Positions 24,270-32,242 of a stretch of 32,242 nucleotides of DNA are shown here, piece by piece. Positions within the stretch are counted from its first letter, which is position 1. Each line of letters starts with the position of its first letter. Source of the stretch: CAZGMC01 sp964526565 (GTDB lineage: Bacteria > Pseudomonadota > Alphaproteobacteria > DSM-16000 > Inquilinaceae); contig CAZGMC010000045.1 of NCBI GenBank assembly GCA_964526565.1, positions 1 through 32,242 on the forward strand, read 5' to 3'. The translations under genes and the position numbers were made by a program. The notes beneath the pieces are model-generated. The model was given only the letters and a program-made list of their open reading frames with translations. It made no database searches and was not told the DNA's origin.

Positions 24270-24399
24270 TGAAACCAAGAAGGATTATGCCGGGATCGTA
24301 GATCTCGGTACGTCGTCAAAAAACGGTAAAGATACTGCCGTAATTACATCGCTGTCGCATCGTACGGTTTGTCCAACGCCGGCGTCGCACTCCGCTGGC

Positions 24400-24405
24400 T
24401 ATAAC
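24400..24405 (+). promoter_or_regulatory. Possible -10 element of pstS
   Basis: TATAAC lies 51 bases before the pstS start in an AT-richer gap. No sigma-70 -35 is found at the right distance, which would suit an activator-dependent promoter. CTGTCGC at 24352 and TTGTCC at 24369 recall Pho-box half-sites (CTGTCAT), but their spacing is not the canonical 11 bases. Confidence 0.3.
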
Positions 24406-24455
24406 GGGGTTACAGAGCCCCGAACCCACCTCAATAGACGAAGAGGCATGAGGTC

Positions 24456-25484
24456 ATGAAGAGGACAATCGCTCTGGCGGCGATCGCCACGGTTGCCGCG
24501 GCCGGCGCCGCCGAGGCGCAGACCCGCGAGCAGATCCGGGTCGTCGGCTCGTCCACGGTGTTTCCGTACTCGACGCTGGTGGCCGAGCGGTATTCGCAGA
24601 ACACAGGCAATCCCGCGCCGGTCGTCGAGTCGACCGGCACCGGCGGCGGCATGCAGATCTTCTGCCAGGGCATCGGTCCGCAGCACCCGGACCTGACCGG
24701 CGCGTCGCGGGCGATGAAGCAGTCCGAGTTCGACCTGTGCGTCAGCAACGGCGTGACCGACATCACCGAGGTGCTGGTCGGCTACGACGGCCTGTCCATG
24801 GCCGTGGCGCGCGAGGGCGAGACCTTCGACATCACCGAGGCGGAGCTGTTCGCCGCCCTGGCCGCCGAGGTCGAGGTCGACGGAGAGATCGTCGACAACC
24901 CGTACACCCGCTGGTCGGAGATCAATCCCGACCTGCCGGACCTTGAGATCCAGGTGTTCGGCCCGCCGCCGACCTCCGGCACCCGTGACGCCTGGGTCGA
25001 GCTGGTCATGGAGGAAGGCTGCGAGGCCTATCCGGCCATCGAGGCTCTGGAGGGTGACCGCAAGGATGAAGTGTGCCAGCGCATGCGCGAGGACGGCTAC
25101 TTCATCGAGGCGGGCGAGAACGACAACCTGATCGTCCAGCGGCTGACCGCCGATTCGGGCGCCTACGGCATCTTCGGCTACTCGTTCCTGTACGAGAACC
25201 AGGACGCGCTGGAGCCGGTCATCATCGAGGGCATCGAGCCGAACGAGGACACCATCGCCGACGGCAGTTACCCGGTGGCGCGGCCGCTGTACTTCTACAT
25301 CAAGAACGCGCACCGCGGCGTCATTCCCGGTCTGGAGGAGTTCGTCGCCGAGTACGTCAGCGACGACGCGATGGGCCCCGGTGGCTACCTGACCGACATC
25401 GGCCTCGTGGCGCTCAGCGAGGAGCGTCGGGCCGAGGTTCAGTCGGCGGCCCTCGAGGGCACCGACATGGAGCGTCCGGAGTAG
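24456..25484 (+). CDS. pstS: Phosphate ABC transporter substrate-binding protein PstS
   Basis: Periplasmic phosphate-binding protein of the high-affinity importer. The 342 residues begin with a signal peptide (MKRTIALAAIATVAAAGAAEA, cleavage before QTREQ). The mature part opens with IRVVGSSTVFPYS, the phosphate-binding loop, and continues with ESTGTGGGMQIFC and TGASRAMKQSE. PPPTSGTRDAWVELV is the second binding loop. It is of the SphX-like long type. The start follows a GAGG-rich stretch. It is first of the pst genes and separated from pstC by a strong hairpin. Confidence 0.95.
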   Translation: MKRTIALAAIATVAAAGAAEAQTREQIRVVGSSTVFPYSTLVAERYSQNTGNPAPVVESTGTGGGMQIFCQGIGPQHPDLTGASRAMKQSEFDLCVSNGVTDITEVLVGYDGLSMAVAREGETFDITEAELFAALAAEVEVDGEIVDNPYTRWSEINPDLPDLEIQVFGPPPTSGTRDAWVELVMEEGCEAYPAIEALEGDRKDEVCQRMREDGYFIEAGENDNLIVQRLTADSGAYGIFGYSFLYENQDALEPVIIEGIEPNEDTIADGSYPVARPLYFYIKNAHRGVIPGLEEFVAEYVSDDAMGPGGYLTDIGLVALSEERRAEVQSAALEGTDMERPE

Positions 25485-25508
25485 GACGGCTCGGCTCATC
25501 CGCAGAAA

Positions 25509-25538
25509 GCCGGGGGCGGCCAGCGTGCCGCCCCCGGC
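25509..25538 (+). terminator. Strong hairpin between pstS and pstC
   Basis: GCCGGGGGCGGC and GCCGCCCCCGGC make a perfect 12-bp stem around CAGCGT. Shortly after comes CCGGCTTTTG, which could pair with the AAAGCCGG preceding and partly overlapping the stem, giving an alternative terminator-like form. Likely an attenuator or 3'-end stabiliser that keeps PstS more abundant than the permeases. Confidence 0.65.
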
Positions 25539-25591
25539 CGACTGCCGGCTTTTGTGACTTTATCTGATATCTGATGCGTGGCGGGGCATTC

Positions 25592-26974
25592 ATGTCAGCC
25601 GGGACCCTGGGCCTCATCATCATGCTGCTGGCGGTCAGCAGCTTCTTCTACGGGCGCCGCCGAGCCGTTGTGGCCGCCGATCAAAGCGGCGCCCGGCTGC
25701 ACTCGGTGCCAAGCTATTACGGGTTCTTCGTGGCGATCTGGTGCGGCATCCCCGCGATCATCCTGATCCTCGGGTGGCTGGCCCTCGACGACATCATTAT
25801 CCGCGGCCTGGTGCTGGCCGGCCTGCCCGACTCCATGGTCGACGGCAGGTCGCCGGCGGAGATCGACCTGCTGATGGCGACGATCCGCAACGCGGCCGCC
25901 GGCGTCGTGTTCGGCGAGCCGCCGCCGGAGATCATGGCGGCGGCGGACCACCTGCAGCGACTGCAGGTATTGTCGCGCCTGGCAATGACGGTGGTCATCC
26001 TGTCGCTGGCCATCGGCGGGATCACCTACGCGCGCTCGCGGATTTCGCCGGCATTCCGGGCGCGGATCAAGGTCGAACGGGCGATGCAGATCTTCCTGAT
26101 CATCTGCTCGGTGATCGCGATCCTGACCACGATCGGCATCGTCGCGTCGCTGCTGTTCGAAAGCATGCGCTTCTTTGCGCGCGTGCCGGTGACGGATTTC
26201 CTGTTCGGGATGACCTGGAGCCCGCAGACGGCGATCCGCGAAGACCAGGTCGGCTCTTCGGGCGCGTTCGGCGCCGTGCCGGTGTTTGCGGGCACGATGC
26301 TGATCAGCGCCGTCGCCCTGGTGATTGCCGTTCCGATCGGCCTGCTGACAGCGGTCTATCTGGCCGAGTACGCCCACGGCAGCGTCCGCGCGGTGATCAA
26401 GCCGATCATCGAAGTCCTCGCCGGCATACCGACCGTGGTCTACGGCTTCTTTGCCGTGCTGACGGTGGCCCCGGCCCTGCGTGCCTGGGGGGCGGATATC
26501 GGCCTCGACGTCTCGGCCAACAGCGCGCTGGCGGCCGGCGCCGTCATGGGCCTGATGATCATCCCGTTCGTCAGCTCGCTCAGCGACGACGTGATCAATG
26601 CGGTGCCGCAGAGCCTGCGCGATGGTTCGGCGGCGCTCGGCGCGACCAGGGCCGAGACGGTCCAGCAGGTCATCCTGCCGGCGGCGCTGCCCGGCATCGT
26701 CGGCGGCGTTCTTCTGGCTGCCTCGCGCGCCATCGGCGAGACGATGATCGTGGTCATGGCGGCCGGCCTCATCGCCAACCTGACCGCCAACCCGTTTGAA
26801 GGGGTCACCACCGTTACGGTGCAGATCGTGACGCTGCTGATCGGTGATACGGCATTCGACAGCGCCAAGACTCTCGCCGCCTTCGCCCTCGGTCTGGTGC
26901 TGTTCTTCGTGACCTTGTGCCTGAACATCATCGCCCTGCGCATCGTCCAGAAGTATCGAGAGAAATATGACTGA
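25592..26974 (+). CDS. pstC: Phosphate ABC transporter permease PstC (long form)
   Basis: Inner-membrane channel subunit, 460 residues from this start; an ATG 18 bases earlier (25574) is the alternative. The extended N-terminal half holds three predicted membrane segments and a soluble stretch (about 85-130) absent from the short E. coli type. The ABC permease core starts near IFLIICSVIAILTTIGIVAS. The core carries ASRAIGETMIVVMAAG, the EAA-like loop that contacts PstB. The 3' end overlaps pstA by 8 bases. PstC and PstA form the membrane heterodimer. Confidence 0.93.
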   Translation: MSAGTLGLIIMLLAVSSFFYGRRRAVVAADQSGARLHSVPSYYGFFVAIWCGIPAIILILGWLALDDIIIRGLVLAGLPDSMVDGRSPAEIDLLMATIRNAAAGVVFGEPPPEIMAAADHLQRLQVLSRLAMTVVILSLAIGGITYARSRISPAFRARIKVERAMQIFLIICSVIAILTTIGIVASLLFESMRFFARVPVTDFLFGMTWSPQTAIREDQVGSSGAFGAVPVFAGTMLISAVALVIAVPIGLLTAVYLAEYAHGSVRAVIKPIIEVLAGIPTVVYGFFAVLTVAPALRAWGADIGLDVSANSALAAGAVMGLMIIPFVSSLSDDVINAVPQSLRDGSAALGATRAETVQQVILPAALPGIVGGVLLAASRAIGETMIVVMAAGLIANLTANPFEGVTTVTVQIVTLLIGDTAFDSAKTLAAFALGLVLFFVTLCLNIIALRIVQKYREKYD

Positions 26975-28298
26975 TCACGCCGCATCCGTGCCCGACCGGC
27001 CGGCTTTCGCCGGCAGCGGTCTGCACACCTCCGATGCCGCCATGCGGCGGCTGAAGGCCCGCTATGCCGCCAACCGCCGGCTGCAGGCCATGGGCATCGG
27101 CGCCATCGGCCTGGCGCTGGGGCTGCTGGGCATCCTGCTGATAACAATGGTCTCGGCGGGTTGGAGTGCGTTCATTCAGACCTACGTCACGGTCGATGTG
27201 ACGCTTGATCCCGAGGCCCTGGGTTTGGAGCCGGGCACCACGGATCCCGAAGTGATCCGGCGCGGGGATTTCCGGGACGTGCTGATCGACGCCGTGGCGG
27301 CAGAGCTGACCGGGGTGGACGATGCCCAGTCCCGGCGTGCGCTGCGGGACATGTTCAGTTACGAAGCGCCGATCATTCTGCGCAACATGGTCATGGACGA
27401 CCCGGCGCTGCTGGGCCAGACGATCGCGTTTCGCGCGCTGGCCTCCGACCGCGTCGACCAGGTCTACAAGGGGCTGATCGACCGCGAGCTTGCCGAAGAC
27501 CGGAGGACGATTTCGGATCAGCAGCTTCGTTTCTATGACCAGATGGTGGAGCAGGGCATCATTGCCGCGCCGTTCAACTGGCGGTTCTTTTCGACGGCCG
27601 ACAGCCGGACACCGGAATCGGCGGGCATCTGGGGGGCGCTGATCGGTTCGTTCTACGCGTTGAGCATCTGCTTTCTGATCAGCTTTCCGATGGCCATTGC
27701 CGCCGCCATCTATCTGGAGGAGTTCGCGCCGAAGAACCGGTGGACGGACCTGATCGAGGTCAACATCAACAACCTGGCGGCCGTGCCATCGATCGTGTTC
27801 GGCCTGCTCGGTCTGGCGGTGTTCATCCAGTTCTTCGGGCTGCCGCGGTCCGCACCGCTGGTCGGTGGCATGGTGCTGGCGCTCATGACGCTGCCGACGA
27901 TCGTCATCGCGGCGCGGGCGGCGCTGAAGGCGGTGCCGCCGTCGATCCGCGAAGGGGCGCTGGGCATGGGAGCGTCGAAACACCAGACGATCCTGCATCA
28001 CGTGCTGCCACTGGCCATGCCCGGCATTCTGACCGGCACGATCATCGGCCTTGCCCAGGCCCTGGGCGAGACCGCGCCGCTGCTGATGATCGGCATGAAC
28101 GCCTTCATCACCCAGGCGCCCGACAGCATCACCAGCCCGGCAACGGCTCTGCCCACGCAGATTTACATCTGGGCGGATCACCCGGAACGGGGCTTCGTCG
28201 CCAAGACGTCTGCCGGGATCATGGTTCTGCTGGGCTTCCTGATCGTGATGAACGGCGTGGCAATCTGGTTGCGAAAGAAGTTCGAACGCAGGTGGTGA
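26967..28298 (+). CDS. pstA: Phosphate ABC transporter permease PstA (with DUF3333 N-terminal region)
   Basis: Second membrane subunit, 443 residues. The N-terminal part (about 20-200) has one membrane helix (IGLALGLLGILLITMVSAGW) and a long periplasmic region of the DUF3333 type known from alphaproteobacterial PstA. The permease core starts near WGALIGSFYALSICFLISF. The EAA-like loop lies at LGMGASKHQTILHHVLPLA, followed by AQALGETAPLLMIGMNAF. Overlap with pstC and only three bases to pstB show tight coupling. Confidence 0.93.
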   Translation: MTDHAASVPDRPAFAGSGLHTSDAAMRRLKARYAANRRLQAMGIGAIGLALGLLGILLITMVSAGWSAFIQTYVTVDVTLDPEALGLEPGTTDPEVIRRGDFRDVLIDAVAAELTGVDDAQSRRALRDMFSYEAPIILRNMVMDDPALLGQTIAFRALASDRVDQVYKGLIDRELAEDRRTISDQQLRFYDQMVEQGIIAAPFNWRFFSTADSRTPESAGIWGALIGSFYALSICFLISFPMAIAAAIYLEEFAPKNRWTDLIEVNINNLAAVPSIVFGLLGLAVFIQFFGLPRSAPLVGGMVLALMTLPTIVIAARAALKAVPPSIREGALGMGASKHQTILHHVLPLAMPGILTGTIIGLAQALGETAPLLMIGMNAFITQAPDSITSPATALPTQIYIWADHPERGFVAKTSAGIMVLLGFLIVMNGVAIWLRKKFERRW

Positions 28299-28301
28299 TC
28301 G

Positions 28302-29147
28302 ATGACCAATGTCAATGCTGCCGAGGCACAGCCGAACGTGCCCGAGTCCCTTCGCCATCAGGAGGCGTCTCCAGTGGCGGAGCCCGAATTGTCAGCGAAG
28401 ATGACCTCGCGGGGTGTCGAGGTCTACTACAGCGATACTCGCGCCCTGCACGGCATCAACTGTGATATCCTGACGAACGAGGTGCTGGCGCTGATCGGCC
28501 CGTCCGGCTGCGGCAAGTCGACCTTCCTGCGTTGCCTCAACCGGATGAACGACACCATCGATGTCTGCCGTGTCACGGGCGAGATCACGCTCGACGGCGA
28601 GGACATCTACGACCGCCGGCTGGACGTGGTGCAGCTCCGCGCCCGCGTCGGCATGGTCTTCCAGAAGCCGAACCCGTTCCCCAAGTCGATCTTCGACAAT
28701 ATTTCCTACGGCCCGCGCATCCACGGCCTCGCCAGGACCAAGGACGAGCTGCACCAGATCGTCGAGAGCAGCCTGCAACGGGCCGGCCTGTGGAACGAGG
28801 TCAAGGACCGGCTTGACGATCCCGGCACCGGCCTGTCGGGCGGCCAGCAGCAGCGCCTGTGCATTGCCCGGGCCATTGCCGTCAGCCCGGAAGTGATCCT
28901 CATGGACGAGCCGTGCTCGGCGCTGGACCCCATCGCCACGGCCCATGTGGAAGAGCTGATCGACGAGCTGCGCCAGAACTATACGATCGTCATCGTCACC
29001 CACAACATGCAGCAGGCCGCCCGCGTCAGCCAGAAAACGGCGTTCTTCCACCTGGGCGACCTGGTGGAGCACGGCCCGACAGAGGAAATCTTCACCAATC
29101 CGCGGGACGAGCGGACCCAGGGCTACATAACCGGTCGCTACGGTTGA
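28302..29147 (+). CDS. pstB: Phosphate ABC transporter ATP-binding protein PstB
   Basis: Cytoplasmic ATPase powering phosphate import, 281 residues. Walker A is GPSGCGKST (66-74), the Q loop MVFQKPNPFPKSI, the signature LSGGQQQRL from residue 178, Walker B VILMDEPCSALDP, and the switch His lies in VTHNMQQA. The first 30 residues are a polar extension beyond the usual start. An internal ATG near the conserved part (about residue 34) could also serve, so the start is slightly uncertain. Confidence 0.96.
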   Translation: MTNVNAAEAQPNVPESLRHQEASPVAEPELSAKMTSRGVEVYYSDTRALHGINCDILTNEVLALIGPSGCGKSTFLRCLNRMNDTIDVCRVTGEITLDGEDIYDRRLDVVQLRARVGMVFQKPNPFPKSIFDNISYGPRIHGLARTKDELHQIVESSLQRAGLWNEVKDRLDDPGTGLSGGQQQRLCIARAIAVSPEVILMDEPCSALDPIATAHVEELIDELRQNYTIVIVTHNMQQAARVSQKTAFFHLGDLVEHGPTEEIFTNPRDERTQGYITGRYG

Positions 29148-29206
29148 TCGGTGCGGTCGGACACGAGGAACCGGTCAGACGCACCGACACGGGGGAGACC
29201 GCGGTC

Positions 29207-29938
29207 ATGGCGACCGAGCATATTGTCAAGTCTTTCGATCAGGAGCTGGAGAAGCTGCGCCGCACCATCGTGCAGATGGGCGGCATGGCCGAAAGCCAGC
29301 TCGAGGCGGCACTGCAGAGCGTGGTGCGCCGCGACGCCACCCAGGCGGGCATGGTCGTCCAGGCCGACGAGCGGCTGGACCGGTACGAGCAGGAGATCGA
29401 CGCCGGTGCCGTCCGCCTGCTGGCCCTGCGCCAGCCCATGGCGACCGACCTGCGCGAGATCATCTCATCGCTCAAGGTGGCTGCCGACCTCGAGCGCATC
29501 GGCGACTATGCCGCCAATGTCGCCAAGCGGGCGATCGCGCTCAGCCAGGCGCCGGTGGTGAAGCCGGTCGCTGCCATCCAGCGCCTCGGCCGGCTGGTCC
29601 AGTCCAACGTCAAGGACGTGCTCGATGCCTATACCGAGCGCGACGTCGGCAAGGCGCTGGACGCCTGGAACCGTGACGAGGAGGTCGACGACCTCTATAC
29701 GAGCCTGTTCCGCGAGACCCTGACCTACATGATGGAGGATCCGCGCAACATCTCGTCGTGCACCCATCTGCTCTTCATCGCCAAGAACCTGGAGCGGATC
29801 GGTGACCATGCAACGAACATCGCCGAGACCATATATTATCTTGTCGAGGGCGAACCGATCCGTATCTCCCGACGCAAGGGCGACGTCTCGAGCTACGAGG
29901 TCGTGGCTCCTGAAGGAGGCGAAGGGGTCGAAACCTGA
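29207..29938 (+). CDS. phoU: Phosphate signalling protein PhoU
   Basis: Cytoplasmic helical protein that signals phosphate sufficiency from PstSCAB to PhoR. The 243 residues have the two PhoU repeats: LRQPMATDLREIISSLKVAADLERIGDYAAN read in parts, and DPRNISSCTHLLFIAKNLERIGDHATNIAE. Each contains the metal-binding ERIGD motif. A polar C-terminal tail follows. The ATG at 29207 has GGGGGAG upstream; the longer open frame upstream overlaps pstB and is a shadow. The stop overlaps the phoB start by one base (TGATG). Confidence 0.96.
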   Translation: MATEHIVKSFDQELEKLRRTIVQMGGMAESQLEAALQSVVRRDATQAGMVVQADERLDRYEQEIDAGAVRLLALRQPMATDLREIISSLKVAADLERIGDYAANVAKRAIALSQAPVVKPVAAIQRLGRLVQSNVKDVLDAYTERDVGKALDAWNRDEEVDDLYTSLFRETLTYMMEDPRNISSCTHLLFIAKNLERIGDHATNIAETIYYLVEGEPIRISRRKGDVSSYEVVAPEGGEGVET

Positions 29939-30651
29939 TGCGCACCGGCATGCAACCGCTGATCCTGATCGTCGAGGACGAAGTCGATCTCGTCACGATG
30001 CTGGCCTACAATCTGGAGAAGGAGGGGTTCCGCACCGCCGCGGCCTATGACGGCGAGGAGGCCCTGCTGGTCGCCAACGAAGAGCGGCCCAACCTGGTGC
30101 TGCTTGACTGGATGCTGCCGCACCGGTCGGGCCTGGAGGTGTGCCGCCAGATGCGCCGCGCCGCCAAGACGCGCGACGTGCCGATCATCATGCTGACGGC
30201 GCGCGGCGAGGAGGGCGACCGCGTCCGCGGCCTCGACTCCGGCGCCGACGACTACCTGACCAAGCCGTTCTCCAACAGCGAGCTGATCGCCCGCATCCGT
30301 GCCGTGCTGCGCCGCGCGGCGCCGCGCATGGCCGACGAGGTGCTGGGCTATGGCGACGTGGAGATGGACCTGGCCGCCCACCGCGTGCGCCGCAGCGGCC
30401 GCGACGTTCATCTCGGCCCTACCGAGTTCCGCCTGCTGCGCCATTTCCTGCAGCACCCCGGTCGCGTGTTCAGTCGCGAGCAGCTGCTCGACGTGGTCTG
30501 GGGCCACGACGTCTATGTCGAGCCGCGCACCGTGGACGTGCACATCCGCCGCTTGCGCAAGGCGCTCAACGAGTGCGACGGCAGCGAGGCCGCCGACCTG
30601 ATCCGCACGGTCCGTTCCGCCGGCTATGCGCTGGATGCGAAGTCGGCCTGA
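29938..30651 (+). CDS. phoB: Phosphate regulon response regulator PhoB
   Basis: DNA-binding response regulator of the OmpR family, 237 residues. The receiver domain (about 8-125) has acidic residues Glu13/Asp14, phosphorylation site Asp57 in LLDWMLP and the DDYLTKPFS switch region. The winged helix (about 135-235) has LGPTEFRLLRHFLQHPGRVFSR and VYVEPRTVDVHIRRLRKAL. Phosphorylated by PhoR, it activates Pho-box promoters, probably including pstS. Translation is likely coupled to phoU through the TGATG overlap; a second ATG at 29950 is possible. Confidence 0.95.
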   Translation: MRTGMQPLILIVEDEVDLVTMLAYNLEKEGFRTAAAYDGEEALLVANEERPNLVLLDWMLPHRSGLEVCRQMRRAAKTRDVPIIMLTARGEEGDRVRGLDSGADDYLTKPFSNSELIARIRAVLRRAAPRMADEVLGYGDVEMDLAAHRVRRSGRDVHLGPTEFRLLRHFLQHPGRVFSREQLLDVVWGHDVYVEPRTVDVHIRRLRKALNECDGSEAADLIRTVRSAGYALDAKSA

Positions 30652-30678
30652 GTGGGACGTCGGCCGGCCGCGGCGGCG

Positions 30679-32076
30679 TCACACGCGCAGCACCTTGCCC
30701 GGGTTCATCAGGCCGAGCGGGTCCAGTGCCTGCTTGACGGCGCGCATCACGGCCACGCCCTCGCCGTGCTCGGCCTCCAGAAACTGCACCTTGCCGTAAC
30801 CCACCCCGTGCTCGCCGGTGCAGGTGCCGCCCAGCGCCAGGGCGCGCAGCACCATCCGCTCGTGCAGGGCGTGGGCGCGGGCCAGCTCGTCGGCGTCGTC
30901 CGGGTCAAGGACGACGACCAGGTGGAAGTTGCCGTCACCGACGTGCCCGACCAGCGGCGCCAGCAGGCCCGACTCGGCGATGTCCGCCTTGGTCTCGACA
31001 ATGCATTCGGCGAGATGGGAGATCGGCACGCACACGTCGGTGGCCATGCCCTTGGCGCCGGGCCGCAGGGCGATGCCGGCATAGTAGGCGTCGTGCCGCG
31101 CCTGCCACAGACGCGAGCGCTCCTCGGGCAGGGTCGCCCACTGGAACCCGGTGCCGCCGAACTCGGCGGCGATGGCGCCGACCCGCTCGGCCTGCTCGAC
31201 CACGGCCGCGCCGGAGCCGTGGAACTCGAAGAACAGCGTCGGCGCCTCGGCATAACCGAGCTTCGAGAACCGGTTGCAGGCGCGCATCTGCACCTCGTCC
31301 AGCAGCTCGATCCGCGCCACCGGCACGCCGCTCTGGATCGTCAGGATCACGGTGTCCACGGCCGCGGCAATGTCGGGAAAGGCGCACACCGCCGCGGATA
31401 TCGCCTCGGGGATGCCGTGCAGGCGCAACGTCACCTCGGTGATCACCCCGAGCGTGCCCTCCGAGCCGACGAACAGCCGCGTCAGGTCATAGCCGGCGGC
31501 GGACTTGCGCGCCCGCGTGCCGGTGCGCACCACCCGCCCGTCGGCCAGCACCACGGTCAGGCCCAGCACGGACTCGCGCATGGTGCCGTAGCGCACGGCG
31601 TTGGTGCCGGAGGCGCGGGTCGCCGCCATGCCGCCCAGCGAGGCATCGGCACCGGGATCGATGGGGAAGAACAGCCCGGTGTCGCGCAGGTGCTCGTTGA
31701 GCCGCCGGCGGGTGACGCCGGCCTCCACCGTGCAGTCCAGATCCTCCGGCGAGACGCGCAGGATGCGGTCCAGCCCCGACAGGTCGATCGACACCCCGCC
31801 GGCCAGGGCGGCGACGCCACCCTCCAGCGACGTGCCGGTGCCGAACGGCACGACCGGCACCCGGTGCCCGGCACAGGCCCGCACCACTGCGGCGACATCG
31901 TCGGTCGAGTGCGGGAAGACGACGGCGTCGGGGGCGGCGACGGGATGATAGGACTCGTCGCGGCCGTGCTGCTCGCGCACCGCCGCCGCCGTGCTGATGC
32001 GATCGCCCAGCAGGGTGCGCAGCTCGGCAACCAGGGCGTCAACGGGCGGCCGTTCGACCAGGGGTCGGGTGTGCAT
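30679..32076 (-). CDS. FAD-linked oxidase, GlcD / D-lactate dehydrogenase type
   Basis: A flavoprotein of the FAD_binding_4 plus FAD-oxidase C-terminal family, 465 residues. The PP-loop FAD motif lies at VPVVPFGTGTSLEGG, followed by DPGADASLGGMAATRASGTN and LFVGSEGTLGVITEVTLRL. The C-terminal domain contains VGHVGDGNFHL and GTCTGEHGVGYGK with the active-site His. Family members oxidise D-lactate, glycolate or other 2-hydroxy acids and pass electrons to cytochrome c or quinone. The substrate is not decidable here, though the sequence leans to the D-lactate dehydrogenase (cytochrome) group. It converges on phoB with a 27-base gap. Confidence 0.88.
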   Translation of the reverse strand: MHTRPLVERPPVDALVAELRTLLGDRISTAAAVREQHGRDESYHPVAAPDAVVFPHSTDDVAAVVRACAGHRVPVVPFGTGTSLEGGVAALAGGVSIDLSGLDRILRVSPEDLDCTVEAGVTRRRLNEHLRDTGLFFPIDPGADASLGGMAATRASGTNAVRYGTMRESVLGLTVVLADGRVVRTGTRARKSAAGYDLTRLFVGSEGTLGVITEVTLRLHGIPEAISAAVCAFPDIAAAVDTVILTIQSGVPVARIELLDEVQMRACNRFSKLGYAEAPTLFFEFHGSGAAVVEQAERVGAIAAEFGGTGFQWATLPEERSRLWQARHDAYYAGIALRPGAKGMATDVCVPISHLAECIVETKADIAESGLLAPLVGHVGDGNFHLVVVLDPDDADELARAHALHERMVLRALALGGTCTGEHGVGYGKVQFLEAEHGEGVAVMRAVKQALDPLGLMNPGKVLRV

Positions 32077-32180
32077 GGGTCGCTCTCCACTGTCGCGCGC
32101 CGTGCTGCAGCATGCGCAAGCGTAGTCCGGGCAGGGCGGAGCGGCAAGCCGCTGCAGCCGCGCTGGTCCGCCCGGCCGGC

Positions 32181-32242
32181 GCCGCCTAAACTCCCGGCCC
32201 CGTCTAAACTCCCGGCCCCGTCTAGACTCCCGGCCCCGTCTA
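32181..32242. repeat. 18-bp tandem repeat running off the window end
   Basis: Units of CCCGTCTAAACTCCCGGC begin at 32181 (first five bases slightly different), 32199 and 32217 (AAA changed to AGA), and a partial copy begins at 32235. The full array length is unknown because the window ends within it. It lies upstream of the FAD oxidase gene. Confidence 0.9.

Noticed and set aside
24330..24400. Canonical Pho box in front of pstS
   Set aside because: Half-site-like TGTC elements exist, but none are spaced 11 bases apart with adequate matches, so only a weak -10 was listed.

Overview
The window is a GC-rich bacterial segment, most likely from an alphaproteobacterium and perhaps near the Rhodospirillales. 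The lineage call rests on a split, circularly permuted tmRNA gene, an alpha-type SspB, a PstA with the long N-terminal extension, an AdoCbl-dependent ribonucleotide reductase of about 1240 residues, and a phasin gene with a PhaR-type operator. Most of the sequence is dense protein coding with short spacers. Nearly all long reading frames opposite these genes are GC-driven shadows. A run of 10 N inside clpA marks an assembly gap.

Left part (1-11600): the end of galU, then ugd and a phosphomannomutase/phosphoglucomutase form a nucleotide-sugar cluster for surface polysaccharide. A gamma-glutamylcyclotransferase-like gene follows. Next is a phasin gene with its own promoter, operator and terminator, and then clpS-clpA (N-degron adaptor and AAA+ unfoldase), also closed by a terminator. 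An epoxide-hydrolase-like gene converges on a Sel1/TPR gene that looks frameshifted at its 3' end. A DUF482 acyltransferase-like gene and a RidA-family gene follow on the minus strand.

Middle (11600-20100): nrdJ lies on the minus strand with a clear terminator. Upstream is a 580-base gene-poor, AT-richer stretch leading into a small brnT/brnA-type toxin-antitoxin pair whose antitoxin lacks the usual DNA-binding C-terminus. A DmeF-like metal efflux gene with a (His-Gly)10 tract converges on sspB with a short overlap. Immediately upstream of sspB, on the same strand, is a two-piece tmRNA (ssrA). Its tag ANDNFAEVRLAA, acceptor stem, T arm and intervening hairpin can all be read from the sequence. 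The adaptor for ssrA-tagged proteins is therefore next to the tag RNA. A PAS_5 protein and a double-cupin protein converge on a 15-bp tandem repeat.

Right part (20100-32242): maeB (malic enzyme fused to a phosphotransacetylase-like domain), then a complete phosphate module phoR-pstS-pstC-pstA-pstB-phoU-phoB on the plus strand. PstSCAB imports phosphate, PhoU links transport to signalling, and PhoR/PhoB form the two-component system. A convergent FAD-linked oxidase (GlcD/D-lactate dehydrogenase type) and an 18-bp tandem repeat running off the end close the window.
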